This document shows positions 9,308 to 18,343 of a DNA stretch of 64,000 nt, one piece after another (positions within the stretch are counted from its first letter, which is position 1; each line of letters begins with the position of its first letter). The stretch comes from Hoeflea_A sp963921345. Lineage in GTDB: Bacteria; Pseudomonadota; Alphaproteobacteria; Rhizobiales; Rhizobiaceae. The notes under the pieces are model-generated. The model was not told the origin of the DNA and searched no databases. It saw nothing but the letters and a program-made list of their open reading frames with translations. The stretch covers positions 1 through 64,000 of the forward strand of contig CAWUFE020000007.1 of the NCBI GenBank assembly GCA_963921345.3. Reading direction: 5' to 3'. The position numbers were made by a program, and so were the translations under genes.

Positions 9308-10264
9308 ATGCAGTCTCAAGCCGAACCCGGTCGCGTCGTTGACGCGCCCTCGGACAATTGGGTTTACCGGATCCTGCCGCCGGCGATCTGGCCGCATGCG
9401 CAACTGGCCCGCTGGGACCGGCCGATCGGCTGGCAACTGCTGCTGTGGCCCTGCCTGTGGTCGACCGCCCTGGCGGCCAACGCGGTCGCGCTGACCGGCC
9501 CGGTCGACGTCCTGACGCTGCTCTACCACATGGCGCTGTTTACCGTGGGCGCCATCATGATGCGTGGCGCCGGATGTACCTATAACGACCTGGTCGATCA
9601 CGACATCGACATGCAGGTTGCCCGCACCCGCTCGCGACCGCTTCCGTCGGGACGGATCAGCCGCAATCACGCCAAGATCTTCATGGTGGCTCAGGCGTTG
9701 GTCGGCTTCCTCGTGCTGTTGCAATTCAACGGATTCTCGATCGTGCTGGGGATCTGCTCTCTGGTCGTGGTGGCGATTTATCCGTTCGCAAAGCGCTTTA
9801 CAGATTGGCCGCAACTGTTTCTGGGACTGGCATTTTCCTGGGGTGCACTGATGGGCTGGGCGGCGACGTTCGGCAGCCTCGCGGCGCCGGCACTGTGGCT
9901 CTATGCCGGTTCCATCCTGTGGACCATCGGCTACGACACGCTCTATGCCCACCAGGACAAGGAGGACGACGCGCTGGTCGGTGTGCGCTCGACCGCGCGG
10001 CTGTTCGGCGAAAAGACGAAGCCGTGGCTTACCGGCATCTACGCGTTCGCCGCCCTGTTCGTTGCCATCGCCGCCTGGCTCGCCGGTTGCCCGTGGCCGG
10101 TCTTCGTCGGCCTGGCGATCGCCGCGGCTATGCTGGCGCGCCAGATCGTTGTCGCCGACATCGACAACGCCGAGCAATGCCTGGCGCTGTTCAAGTCGAA
10201 CCACAAGGTTGGCTGGATCGTGTTCCTGAGCCTTTGCCTCGGTGTCGTTGTCAGCAGCACCTGA
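9308..10264 (+). CDS. ubiA: 4-hydroxybenzoate octaprenyltransferase
   Basis: UbiA is an integral membrane prenyltransferase that attaches the polyprenyl tail to 4-hydroxybenzoate in ubiquinone synthesis. The 318-residue protein has both aspartate-rich magnesium motifs: NDLVDHDID with the following TRSRPLPSG, and DTLYAHQDKEDD. Several hydrophobic segments follow the family pattern. I start it at the ATG at 9308 after AAGGCG; the frame is open further upstream but that part looks non-coding. It is divergent from purD. Confidence 0.95.
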   Translation: MQSQAEPGRVVDAPSDNWVYRILPPAIWPHAQLARWDRPIGWQLLLWPCLWSTALAANAVALTGPVDVLTLLYHMALFTVGAIMMRGAGCTYNDLVDHDIDMQVARTRSRPLPSGRISRNHAKIFMVAQALVGFLVLLQFNGFSIVLGICSLVVVAIYPFAKRFTDWPQLFLGLAFSWGALMGWAATFGSLAAPALWLYAGSILWTIGYDTLYAHQDKEDDALVGVRSTARLFGEKTKPWLTGIYAFAALFVAIAAWLAGCPWPVFVGLAIAAAMLARQIVVADIDNAEQCLALFKSNHKVGWIVFLSLCLGVVVSST

Positions 10265-10347
10265 TTGCGCCCTGCCGTTTCGATGACGTAACCTGACCGT
10301 TGTCCGGCTGTATCAAGGGCGGCCGGCGAAACGAGGAGGTTGCGACC

Positions 10348-10716
10348 ATGAGTACCGAAGTGAGCTGGCTGCTTGAATCGAGGATCGAGAGCGGTCAATT
10401 GGAGCCCCTGAAGACGCTGATCGGCGAGATGTCCGACCGTGCCGAGGCCAACGAACCCGGGACACTCACCTATCTCTGGTCGATCAGCGACGACGGATCG
10501 ACGGGCCACCTGTACGAGCGCTACGAAAGCTCGGAAGCGGCGCTGACGCACCTTGCATCGTTCAACGCGAACTTCGCCGAGCGATTCCTCAAACTGGCGA
10601 CACCGACGCGGATGGCGATCTACGGCGCGCCGAGCGATGCTCTGAAACAGGAAATGGCCGGAATGACGCCCGTCTATTTTCAGAAGGCCGGCGGATTTAC
10701 ACGCTCCGGCAGCTGA
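10348..10716 (+). CDS. Small ABM-like (dimeric alpha/beta barrel) protein, putative quinol monooxygenase family
   Basis: This 122-residue cytoplasmic protein starts at the ATG at 10348, eight bases after GGAGG. The segment YLWSISDDGSTGHLYERYES followed by SEAALTHLASFN is the pattern of antibiotic biosynthesis monooxygenase-like domains. The sequence does not reveal the substrate. It lies downstream of ubiA by about 80 bases, so co-transcription is possible but not shown. It converges on the MFS gene. Confidence 0.6.
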   Translation: MSTEVSWLLESRIESGQLEPLKTLIGEMSDRAEANEPGTLTYLWSISDDGSTGHLYERYESSEAALTHLASFNANFAERFLKLATPTRMAIYGAPSDALKQEMAGMTPVYFQKAGGFTRSGS

Positions 10717-10729
10717 GCTCGAACCGGTT

Positions 10730-12253
10730 TCAGGTGTCGGCGTCGTGCAGCTTCGACTCGTCGATCGCCCAGATCACCACCAGGCCGATGGCGACCGAGA
10801 TGAGCGCAATCCAGTAGGCGTGGCTCATTCCGTCGGCGAAGGCCTCGATCAACAGGGTCCTGATCCTGTCGGCATCCTCAGTCCCGTGACGCTCCAGAAT
10901 GGCCCGGGCGGCTTCCGAATTCGCCACCCCGGTATTGAGGGTGGCCTGATCGGCCGCCGACATGGAGATGCCGAGCTTTTCCAGGCCCGATTTGAGCGAC
11001 GCCACGCTGGTGTCGTACATGATCGCCGTTGCCCCGGCGACACCGATGGCGCCGTAGCTCAGATGCATCATGAATGAAAGCCCGCCGGCAAGCCCGGCAC
11101 GCTCCGGTGCGACCGCACTCACAACGGCGGTACCGGACGGGCCGACGGCCATGGGAGCGCCGAGGCCGATCAGCACCATGGCCGGCAGAATGGCGAAATA
11201 GCCCCAGGAGGGCACCAGGAAGACGCACCACAAAGCGGCCAGTCCGTTCAGCAGGTAGCCCGCATAAAGCAGCCGCTTCGGTCCGAAGGTGGCGTAATAG
11301 TTGCCGGAGATGATGGAGCCGACGGTCAGCGGCACCATTAGCGGCAGCATGCCGAAGGATGCCTGCAGCACCGACCATCCCATCGTTTTGTTCATGTATT
11401 GCGGGAAATACAGAAAAGCGATGAAGAAGGTCGGAACGATCAGCGCGTTCGTCGAAAGGGTCAGCAGGAACTGGCGGTTGCGCATCAGCGGCAGCGGCAC
11501 GAGAGGATCCGTGACCCGTAGCTCGACCAGCGGAAACGCGACGAACAGCAGGACGCTCAGCGCCAGCAGACCGAGAAGCGGCGGAGAACTCCATCCCCAG
11601 TCTGCGCCGACGTCCAGGCTGTAGAGCAGCACCAGGATGGCCGCCGAAATCACGAACATGCCGGCATAGTCGATGCGTTCGTTCTTTTCAGTGGCCGCCT
11701 CCCGCGGAAGAATGCGCCACACCAGGGCGAAGGAAAGCGCGCCGACGACCACGTTGACGAGGAAAAACTGCCGCCAGTCGCCGATATACACCACGAAACC
11801 AGCGATGAGCGGTCCGGCGACATTGCCGCATGTAACCCCCGCCAGGATGAGGCCCATGACATAGCCGCGCTCGTCTTCCTTGACGATGGAGGAGCCGAAG
11901 GCGAGCAGACAGGGCCAGACGATCGCCGCGCCGATGCCCTGGGCGGCTCTGGCCGCGATCAGCCAGCCGACCGTCGGTGCGAACTGGCAGATGGCGGCCG
12001 AAACCACGAAAATGACGAGGCCGACCAGCATCAGCCGCTTGCGCCCGTGCATGTCGCCCAGCCGTCCGCCGGACACCATGAACATGGCGAAGGTCATCGC
12101 ATAGATGTTGAGCACCCATTGGGTGGTCGTGATATTTGCGGAAAATTCGCTCTCGATTGCCGGGACGAGCAGCAGAGCGCCGGTGAAGTCCGTGCCGATG
12201 ATACACGCGGTTACCATCAGCGTGGCGATACTCAGTCTGGTATGCCCGCTCAT
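10730..12253 (-). CDS. MFS transporter, DHA2 (14-TM drug efflux) type
   Basis: This is a polytopic inner-membrane exporter of 507 residues, the size of the 14-helix DHA2 family of proton-driven multidrug efflux pumps. Segment GGRLGDMHGRKRLML is the conserved loop 2-3 motif, and WPCLLAFGSSIVKEDERG resembles the antiporter-motif region. I use the ATG at 12253, preceded by GGGGA; the frame is open further upstream without family sequence. A hairpin separates it from the DUF6101 gene, so it probably has its own promoter. Substrate unknown. Confidence 0.85.
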   Translation of the reverse strand: MSGHTRLSIATLMVTACIIGTDFTGALLLVPAIESEFSANITTTQWVLNIYAMTFAMFMVSGGRLGDMHGRKRLMLVGLVIFVVSAAICQFAPTVGWLIAARAAQGIGAAIVWPCLLAFGSSIVKEDERGYVMGLILAGVTCGNVAGPLIAGFVVYIGDWRQFFLVNVVVGALSFALVWRILPREAATEKNERIDYAGMFVISAAILVLLYSLDVGADWGWSSPPLLGLLALSVLLFVAFPLVELRVTDPLVPLPLMRNRQFLLTLSTNALIVPTFFIAFLYFPQYMNKTMGWSVLQASFGMLPLMVPLTVGSIISGNYYATFGPKRLLYAGYLLNGLAALWCVFLVPSWGYFAILPAMVLIGLGAPMAVGPSGTAVVSAVAPERAGLAGGLSFMMHLSYGAIGVAGATAIMYDTSVASLKSGLEKLGISMSAADQATLNTGVANSEAARAILERHGTEDADRIRTLLIEAFADGMSHAYWIALISVAIGLVVIWAIDESKLHDADT

Positions 12254-12299
12254 CCGTTTTCCCCGCTGCCCAAAGCACCTGCAGACAAAGGGATAACGC

Positions 12300-12330
12300 A
12301 AAAGACCGGGAGGCGTCGACCCTCCCGGTC
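12300..12330 (-). terminator. Intrinsic terminator after the DUF6101 gene
   Basis: A perfect 10-bp stem, GACCGGGAGG at 12304-12313 pairing with CCTCCCGGTC at 12321-12330, encloses a 7-base loop. On the minus strand it is followed by TTTT. It sits just downstream of the DUF6101 stop. Confidence 0.75.
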
Positions 12331-12353
12331 CTAGAAGCCGTCGGCGGACGCCG

Positions 12354-12920
12354 CTATTTGCGGGCGATGATTTCCTCGCCGCACACCACCATGCGGATGC
12401 CGAGATTGCCGTTGCTGCGGCGCACGAGAAAACGCGGGCGCCGGCCGGCAAAGAAGGAATGCCTGCGCCGCGGCTTGGTCGATCCGGTCTTGACCGACCC
12501 GATCTGTTCGTCGAGCGGCTTGGCGCTGCCATCGGCTTCGATCATCAGCATCGGCAGCTGGTAGATGTCCGACCAGGCGTTCCAGTCGGCCGCGATGTCG
12601 CTGAGATCGTGTGCCACAAGCAGCGGCACGCAAAGCTCGCTGTCTTCGTGGTGCAGTTCGAGCGTCACAGTCAGCGTGCCGTCGCCGTGGTCCATGGCCC
12701 GCGCGGCGATGCCCTTGAAGGCGCGCACCGGCAGTGCGATGGAAAGCGGCAGGCCGCTTTGCGGAAGCACCTTGCGCAACACTGCGCCACGTTTGTCCAG
12801 TGTGAATGTGACGCCGTCACGGTCCTGTCTCGATGCGTAGGAAACCTGTTGGGGAAACCGCCCCGGATCGAGCCGCAATTGGGCACCCGCCCAGGCGGGT
12901 TTGCGCAACGTGTTCGTCAT
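12354..12920 (-). CDS. DUF6101 family protein
   Basis: This 188-residue cytoplasmic protein matches a family that is restricted largely to Hyphomicrobiales. Recognisable blocks are WAGAQLRLDP near the start, LPVRAFKGIAARA in the middle, and KPRRRHSFFAGRRPRFLVRR with GEEIIARK at the end. The basic C-terminal block could contact nucleic acid, but no function is established. A long non-coding leader (12921-13141) precedes it and a strong terminator follows it, so it appears monocistronic. Confidence 0.8.
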   Translation of the reverse strand: MTNTLRKPAWAGAQLRLDPGRFPQQVSYASRQDRDGVTFTLDKRGAVLRKVLPQSGLPLSIALPVRAFKGIAARAMDHGDGTLTVTLELHHEDSELCVPLLVAHDLSDIAADWNAWSDIYQLPMLMIEADGSAKPLDEQIGSVKTGSTKPRRRHSFFAGRRPRFLVRRSNGNLGIRMVVCGEEIIARK

Positions 12921-13079
12921 AAGTGCCTCTGTCTCTCCTGAGAGCCGAAAACGAGATTTTCGGAGCGGGACTTTTTGTCCTCTTGCAGCCGAGAGAATAC
13001 GGCAATTGATGTCGTGTTGCTTTAATATCTACGGTTAAAAAAAAGCTGCCTTTTCGGATGGTTAGCAAATGACAACCGG

Positions 13080-13119
13080 GCCGGCTTGCATTTAACGGGA
13101 ATGCAACATTTACGCCGGC
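13080..13119. promoter_or_regulatory. Nested inverted repeat between the DUF6101 gene and the FAD-dehydrogenase gene
   Basis: TTGCATT at 13086-13092 and AATGCAA at 13100-13106 form a perfect inverted repeat with a 7-base spacer. It is flanked by GCCGGC at 13080-13085 and 13114-13119, which can pair outside it. It could be the 3' end signal of the dehydrogenase transcript or an operator for the DUF6101 promoter; no T tract follows. Confidence 0.4.
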
Positions 13120-13141
13120 TCAACATTGAAGCACCTTGTTG

Positions 13142-14560
13142 TCAGGTGCTGACGACCTTTCCGGGGTTCATGATGTTCGCCGGGTCGAAGGCGCGCTTGA
13201 TGCGCCGCATCAGCTCGATCTCGATGGCCGGGCGGACCTCGGCCAGCAGATCCCGTTTGAGCTGTCCGATCCCGTGTTCCGCGGAGATCGATCCGCCGAG
13301 TGCCAACGCGATGTCGTAGACGATCCCGTTGATTTCATGACGGCGCGCGAGATGCGCTTCCGCGGAGCCGCCTTTCGGTTGCGAAATGTTGTAGTGGATG
13401 TTGCCGTCACCCATGTGCCCGAAGGCGACGATACGGCCCTCCGGCTCCGCTTTCAGAACCGCCGCGTCGGCCTTTTCGAGAAACTCCGGTATGGAGGAGA
13501 TCGGTACGGAGACATCATGCTTGATCGACATGCCTTCCGGCTTTTGCGCCGACGACATTTCTTCGCGCAGTCTCCAAAACGCGTCGCACTGGCTATCCGA
13601 CTGGGCGATGACGGCGTCATCGATCAGTTCGACCTCGAACGCCGATTCCAGCAGTGCCTCCATCAGCTGCTGCGCCGCCTCTTCGGATTGTCCCGAAGAG
13701 ATGTCGATCAGCACGTACCAGGGATGCGGTTCGGCGAGCGGATCTCGATTACCTGGAATATGCTTGGTAGTGAACTCCATGCCGATCCGCGGCATGAGCT
13801 CGAATCCGGTCAACGCCGGGCCGCAGCGGTCGGTGGCCATGCCGAAAAGGGTGAGGGCGCGTGCCGGATCCTTCAGTCCGGCGATGGCAACCTGTTTGCC
13901 GGCTGGGGTGGGGAAAAGTTTCAGCACCGCCGCCGTGATGATCCCCAGCGTGCCCTCCGCGCCGATGAACAGGTCGCGCAGGTCGTAGCCGGTATTGTCC
14001 TTCTTCAGGCTGCGCAGGCCGTTCCAGATCTCGCCGGTCGGCAGCACGACCTCGAGGCCGAGACACAAATGCCGCATGTTGCCATAGGCCAGAACGGCAG
14101 TTCCGCCGGCATTGCTGCCGAGATTGCCGCCGATTTCGCAGCTGCCTTCCGAGCCCAGCGACAGCGGAAACAGCCGATCGGCATCCCGGGCCGCTTGCTG
14201 CACATTGGCGAGAATGCACCCCGCCTCGACGGTCATGGTGTTGCCCTTGAGGTCGATCCCCCGAATCCGGTTGAGGCGCGACACCGACACGACGATCTGG
14301 CTCTGCCCGTCCAGCGGCACCTGACCGCCGGTATGTCCGGTGTTGCCCGCCTGCGGCACAATGGGCGTCGCGGTTTCCGACGCCAGCGCCAGGATCGCTG
14401 CGACCTCTTCAACGGTGGCCGGTTTGAGTACGATCGGCGCGGTACCGTGGAAAAGGCCGCGAGGCTCGTGCAGATAGGGATCGATATCGGCCGGATCGCG
14501 AAGGGCGTTCTGGTCGCCGACGATGGCTGCGAAGCGGTCGAGCAGGGCGGCATCGGTCAT
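13142..14560 (-). CDS. FAD-binding oxidoreductase (GlcD / D-2-hydroxyglutarate dehydrogenase-like)
   Basis: This is a flavoprotein of the VAO/PCMH fold that oxidises 2-hydroxy acids. The 472-residue protein has the FAD-binding half with PQAGNTGHTGGQVP and GSNAGGTAVLAYGNMR, and the C-terminal substrate domain with FGHMGDGNIHYNI and ISAEHGIGQLKR, which carries conserved catalytic histidines. I prefer the ATG at 14560; a GTG lies three codons earlier. It is 15 bases downstream of the Sua5-type gene, so the two are probably one operon. The exact substrate (D-lactate, glycolate or 2-hydroxyglutarate) cannot be decided. Confidence 0.85.
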   Translation of the reverse strand: MTDAALLDRFAAIVGDQNALRDPADIDPYLHEPRGLFHGTAPIVLKPATVEEVAAILALASETATPIVPQAGNTGHTGGQVPLDGQSQIVVSVSRLNRIRGIDLKGNTMTVEAGCILANVQQAARDADRLFPLSLGSEGSCEIGGNLGSNAGGTAVLAYGNMRHLCLGLEVVLPTGEIWNGLRSLKKDNTGYDLRDLFIGAEGTLGIITAAVLKLFPTPAGKQVAIAGLKDPARALTLFGMATDRCGPALTGFELMPRIGMEFTTKHIPGNRDPLAEPHPWYVLIDISSGQSEEAAQQLMEALLESAFEVELIDDAVIAQSDSQCDAFWRLREEMSSAQKPEGMSIKHDVSVPISSIPEFLEKADAAVLKAEPEGRIVAFGHMGDGNIHYNISQPKGGSAEAHLARRHEINGIVYDIALALGGSISAEHGIGQLKRDLLAEVRPAIEIELMRRIKRAFDPANIMNPGKVVST

Positions 14561-14575
14561 GGTCGTCACGGCTCC

Positions 14576-15550
14576 TTAGTCCTCTGCCGGTGCCGCAGCG
14601 CGGGCAAGCCGGTCGTTGATGGCCTCGCCGAGCCCGGTTTCGGGAACCGGCGCCACCGCGATGGAAGCCGCGGCCGAAGCGTCGGCGCGTTGAAGATGGT
14701 CGAACAGGTTGGCGGCCGCTTCGCGCAGATCGCCTGAGGGGCTGAGATCCAGAACGACGACCGCATCCTTGTCGCCGGCAAGACGCCGGCCGGCGAAGGT
14801 GATAACCGCGTCTCCAGGCCCGGCGTCGCCCGCATTCGTTCGAAGCCTCTTTCGCGGCGCGTAGTGGGACCGCAGCATGCCCGGCGCCTCGATCGCCGCT
14901 GAAGCCGCTTCACGCCGATTGATCGTCACTCCGATGGTTTCTTCGATCGCTTCGACGGCGAGACCGCCCGGCCGCAACAGATCGATGCCGCCGGAATGCG
15001 TTTTGAGGATCGTCGATTCCAGCCCGATCCTGGCAGGTCCGCCGTCGAGAATGAGGTCGACACGGTCTCCGAGGTCGGCTCCGACATGTTCGGCCCGGGT
15101 GGCGCTGATCCTGCCGGAGGTGTTGGCGCTCGGCGCCGCCAAAGGCCGGTCGTAACGGTCGATCAGCCGCTGCGCAAACCCGCCGGGCATGCGGATTGCC
15201 AGCGTATCCAGACCGGCCCGGGTGAGGGCGTGAATTGCCGTTTCCTCGACGGCCGGAAGCACCAGTGTCAGCGGTCCCGGCCAGAACGCCTCGGCGAGCC
15301 TTCGCGCCACTGCGTCGAATGTCACATAGCGCCGCGCCATCTCAAGGCTGCTCACATGGCAGATCAGCGGGTTGAAGCGCGGTCGACCCTTGGCCTCGAA
15401 AATGCGAGCCACGGCTTCGCCGTTGGTCGCGTCGGCCGCAAGCCCGTACACCGTCTCCGTCGGCAGCGCGATCAGGCCGCCGCGGGCGAGAACATCGCAG
15501 GCTGCTTCGAGCGCAGGCTCTTCCTTGGAACCGATGGGCAGAACTGACAT
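14576..15550 (-). CDS. L-threonylcarbamoyladenylate synthase, Sua5 type
   Basis: The enzyme makes threonylcarbamoyl-AMP from threonine, bicarbonate and ATP for the t6A37 modification of tRNA. The 324-residue protein has the YrdC/TsaC domain first (LPTETVYGLAADATN, KGRPRFNPL, PSANTSGRISAT) and a C-terminal Sua5 domain introduced by GMLRSHYAP, so it is the long Sua5 type rather than the short TsaC type. It is divergent from the acyl-CoA dehydrogenase gene across a 185-base gap. Confidence 0.93.
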   Translation of the reverse strand: MSVLPIGSKEEPALEAACDVLARGGLIALPTETVYGLAADATNGEAVARIFEAKGRPRFNPLICHVSSLEMARRYVTFDAVARRLAEAFWPGPLTLVLPAVEETAIHALTRAGLDTLAIRMPGGFAQRLIDRYDRPLAAPSANTSGRISATRAEHVGADLGDRVDLILDGGPARIGLESTILKTHSGGIDLLRPGGLAVEAIEETIGVTINRREAASAAIEAPGMLRSHYAPRKRLRTNAGDAGPGDAVITFAGRRLAGDKDAVVVLDLSPSGDLREAAANLFDHLQRADASAAASIAVAPVPETGLGEAINDRLARAAAPAED

Positions 15551-15633
15551 GAACCAATCCGATTTCGTTCCGCTGTAGCAGGCTTCACGACGGCGCTCAA
15601 CGCGCCCGCGGGAGGTTCGGCCATGAAAAATAA

Positions 15634-15649
15634 TTGACGTTTACGTAAA
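15634..15649. promoter_or_regulatory. Palindrome-containing operator candidate upstream of the acyl-CoA dehydrogenase gene
   Basis: TTGACGTTTACGTAAA contains the palindrome TTTACGTAAA and two ACGT cores. It lies about 90 bases before the dehydrogenase start. Similar ACGT-rich sites are used by MerR-family regulators of acyl-CoA and branched-chain amino acid catabolism in proteobacteria. Assignment to any regulator here is inference. Confidence 0.4.
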
Positions 15650-15735
15650 AATAACTTACGCCCTGAATCCGGTCGCAAGCGCCTGCTTCGGGCGCCGCCG
15701 AGCAGCATGATCGCAATCCGGGAGAGGGCAGGACC

Positions 15736-17529
15736 ATGTACAGGGCTCCGGTCGAAGATATCGCATTCACGCTCAAGCATGTCGCCGGCCTTCAGGCCGC
15801 GCTCGATGACGGCGCGCTGGGCGATCTTTCGGAAGATCTGGTCGATGCGATCCTGACCGAAGCGGGTAAGTTCGCCTCGGAAGAAATAGCGCCGCTGGGC
15901 GGCAATGGCGAGGACGGTACGCCGCTCAAGGACGGCGTCGTTACCACGCCTCAGGGTTGGCGAGATCTCTACAGGAATTGGGCCGAGGGCGGTTGGAACA
16001 GCCTGACCGGTTCGCCGGACTATGGCGGGCAGGGACTGCCGATCATGCTGTCCGTGGCCGCCAACGAAATGTGGAACGCCAGCTCGATGGCCTTCAGCCT
16101 GTGCTCGCTGCTGACCATGGGTGCCGTCGAAGCGGTGGAGAAGCACGCGACGGACGCACTGAAAGACCGCTATCTGGCGAAGATGATTTCCGGCGAGTGG
16201 ACCGGCACGATGAACCTGACGGAGCCGCAGGCCGGCTCCGACCTCAACGCCTTGAAAACCCGCGCCGAGCCGCTCGGCGACGGTACCTACCGCATTTTCG
16301 GACAGAAGATCTTCATCACCTATGGCGAGCACGATTTTGCCGACAACATCGTGCACCTGGTTCTGGCGCGACTTCCCGATGCGCCGGCCGGCACAAAGGG
16401 CATTTCGCTGTTTCTTGTGCCGAAATTTCTGGTCAACGACGACGGCAGCCTCGGCGCCCGCAACGACGTGTTCTGTCACAGCGTCGAACACAAGCTCGGC
16501 ATCCATGGCTCGCCGACCTGCACGATGATCTATGGCGACGGCAAGTTCGGCGACGCGCCGGGCGCCGTCGGCTGGCTGATCGGCGAGGAGAACCGCGGTC
16601 TGGCCTGCATGTTCACCATGATGAACAACGCCCGCCTGGTGGTCGGCATCCAGGGCGTGGCGATTGCCGACGCGGCCTACCAGAAGGCGCTCGCCTACGC
16701 CAATGAACGCACTCAGGGCAGGGCGCCGGGCTGGACCGGCGAGGGCATGAGCCCGATCATCGAACATCCCGACATCCAGCGCAGCCTGTTGACGATGAAG
16801 GCGATGACCCAGGCATCGCGCTCGATAGCCTATTGCTGTGCCCACGCGCTCGACATGGCGCATGCCGCCGATGCCGCCGGCAACGAGGCTGCAAGCCGCC
16901 ACTGGCGCGAGCGCGCCAACCTGCTGACCCCGATCGCCAAGTCGTTTTCCACCGACATCGGCGTCGACATGGCGTCGGTCGGCGTGCAGGTGCATGGCGG
17001 CATGGGCTTCATCGAAGAGACCGGGGCGGCAAGTCTGCTGCGCGACGCACGCATTGCGCCTATCTACGAAGGCACCAACGGTATCCAGGCCATCGACTTG
17101 GTGATGCGCAAACTGACGCAATCGGGCGGCGAACACGTTGCCGGCTATATTGCCGAGCTCAAGGAGATCGCCGCGGAAGTGGCCCGCCGCAACAATCCGG
17201 CATTTGGAACCACGGCGGCCTGCCTCGAGGCCGCCCTGTCGGATCTCGAAACCACGACCGGTTGGCAACTCCAGGCCTTGCAGGAGGGCAAGATCAGCGA
17301 AGCGCTGTCCGGCGCGACACCCTATCAGCGTCTCTTCGGCCTGACCGCCGGAGCCGTCTATCTCGCCAAGGGCGCGCTGGTGGAGGCCGGCGATGGCGGC
17401 GACGAAGGCCGGGTGGCGCTCTGCCGCTTCTGTGCCGAGAACCTGCTGGGCGAGACGGCCTCGCTGCGCGATGCCGTGGTCAACGGCGCCGAAAGCATGC
17501 TGGGTGCGCGCGCTGCGCTCGCCAGCTGA
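15736..17529 (+). CDS. Acyl-CoA dehydrogenase, long (about 600 aa) type
   Basis: This flavoenzyme introduces the alpha-beta double bond in acyl-CoA. The 597-residue length and the C-terminal extension after the catalytic domain place it in the long class. Visible signatures are MNLTEPQAGSDLNALKTRA (FAD and substrate region), GIHGSPTCTM, GVQVHGGMGFIEETGAA and IAPIYEGTNGIQAID, the last containing the catalytic glutamate region. An enoyl-CoA hydratase gene follows within 40 bases, so two consecutive beta-oxidation steps are encoded together. Chain-length preference is not readable. Confidence 0.93.
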   Translation: MYRAPVEDIAFTLKHVAGLQAALDDGALGDLSEDLVDAILTEAGKFASEEIAPLGGNGEDGTPLKDGVVTTPQGWRDLYRNWAEGGWNSLTGSPDYGGQGLPIMLSVAANEMWNASSMAFSLCSLLTMGAVEAVEKHATDALKDRYLAKMISGEWTGTMNLTEPQAGSDLNALKTRAEPLGDGTYRIFGQKIFITYGEHDFADNIVHLVLARLPDAPAGTKGISLFLVPKFLVNDDGSLGARNDVFCHSVEHKLGIHGSPTCTMIYGDGKFGDAPGAVGWLIGEENRGLACMFTMMNNARLVVGIQGVAIADAAYQKALAYANERTQGRAPGWTGEGMSPIIEHPDIQRSLLTMKAMTQASRSIAYCCAHALDMAHAADAAGNEAASRHWRERANLLTPIAKSFSTDIGVDMASVGVQVHGGMGFIEETGAASLLRDARIAPIYEGTNGIQAIDLVMRKLTQSGGEHVAGYIAELKEIAAEVARRNNPAFGTTAACLEAALSDLETTTGWQLQALQEGKISEALSGATPYQRLFGLTAGAVYLAKGALVEAGDGGDEGRVALCRFCAENLLGETASLRDAVVNGAESMLGARAALAS

Positions 17530-17566
17530 CGAAACCGACCAACTGCAGTTATCCGAGGAGACATCG

Positions 17567-18334
17567 GTGAGCGAACACATTCTCGTCGAACGGCCGGGCG
17601 AAATGAACGGCGCCGTCCAGGTGATCCGGTTCAACCGGCCGGAAAAGAAAAACGCCATCACCCAGGACATGTACGCCGCAATGGTCGAAGCGCTGCGGTC
17701 GGGCGATGCGGACGACGCCGTCAGGGCGCATGTGTTTCTCGGCACACCGGAGTGTTTCACCGCCGGCAACGACATGCAGGATTTCCTCAGCTATGCCATT
17801 CACGGGCGTATGGGGGAGGGCCATGTCAGCCAGTTCCTCAAGCAGCTGGCGCTGGTCAGGAAGCCGATGATCGCCGGCGTCGATGGCCTGGCGATCGGCA
17901 TCGGCACGACCATGCACTTCCATTGCGACCTGACCTTCGCGACGCCGCGATCGTTGTTCCGTACGCCCTTTGTCGACCTGGGCCTGTTGCCGGAAGCCGG
18001 CTCCAGCCTGTTGGGCCCGATGACCATGGGCCATCAGCGAGCCTTCGCATTGCTTGCCTCCGGTGTCGGCTTCTCGGCCGAGGAGGCGCGCGATGCCGGC
18101 CTGATCTACAAGGTCGTGGCCGTCGAGGATATCGAGCGCGAGACGCTGGCGGTCGCGGCCGACATCGCTTCGAAACCTCCGCAGGCGATGCAGATTGCCC
18201 GCGAACTCCTGCGCGGCGGCCAGCGGGATGCGGTCACCGCCCGCATCGAGGAAGAATCGTCGCTGTTCGGCGAGCGCCTCGCCTCACCGGAAGCGCGCGC
18301 CGCCTTCGAAGCGTTTCTGGCCCGCAAGAAGTAG
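17567..18334 (+). CDS. Enoyl-CoA hydratase/isomerase family protein (crotonase)
   Basis: Crotonase-fold enzymes hydrate or isomerise enoyl-CoA. The 255-residue protein shows FNRPEKKNAIT near the start, FTAGNDMQDF (CoA oxyanion-hole region), MIAGVDGLAIGIGTTM and PEAGSSLLGPMTMG. The usual glutamate pair of hydratases is not obvious, so an isomerase activity is possible. I start it at the GTG at 17567, which follows GAGGAG by 6 bases; the frame extends upstream over the end of the dehydrogenase gene without homology. It is the second gene of that operon. Confidence 0.88.
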   Translation: MSEHILVERPGEMNGAVQVIRFNRPEKKNAITQDMYAAMVEALRSGDADDAVRAHVFLGTPECFTAGNDMQDFLSYAIHGRMGEGHVSQFLKQLALVRKPMIAGVDGLAIGIGTTMHFHCDLTFATPRSLFRTPFVDLGLLPEAGSSLLGPMTMGHQRAFALLASGVGFSAEEARDAGLIYKVVAVEDIERETLAVAADIASKPPQAMQIARELLRGGQRDAVTARIEEESSLFGERLASPEARAAFEAFLARKK

Positions 18335-18343
18335 CGGCTGCTC

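Noticed and set aside
15472..17775. Minus-strand open frame of 767 codons
   Set aside because: It is antisense to the acyl-CoA dehydrogenase, which has all family motifs on the plus strand.
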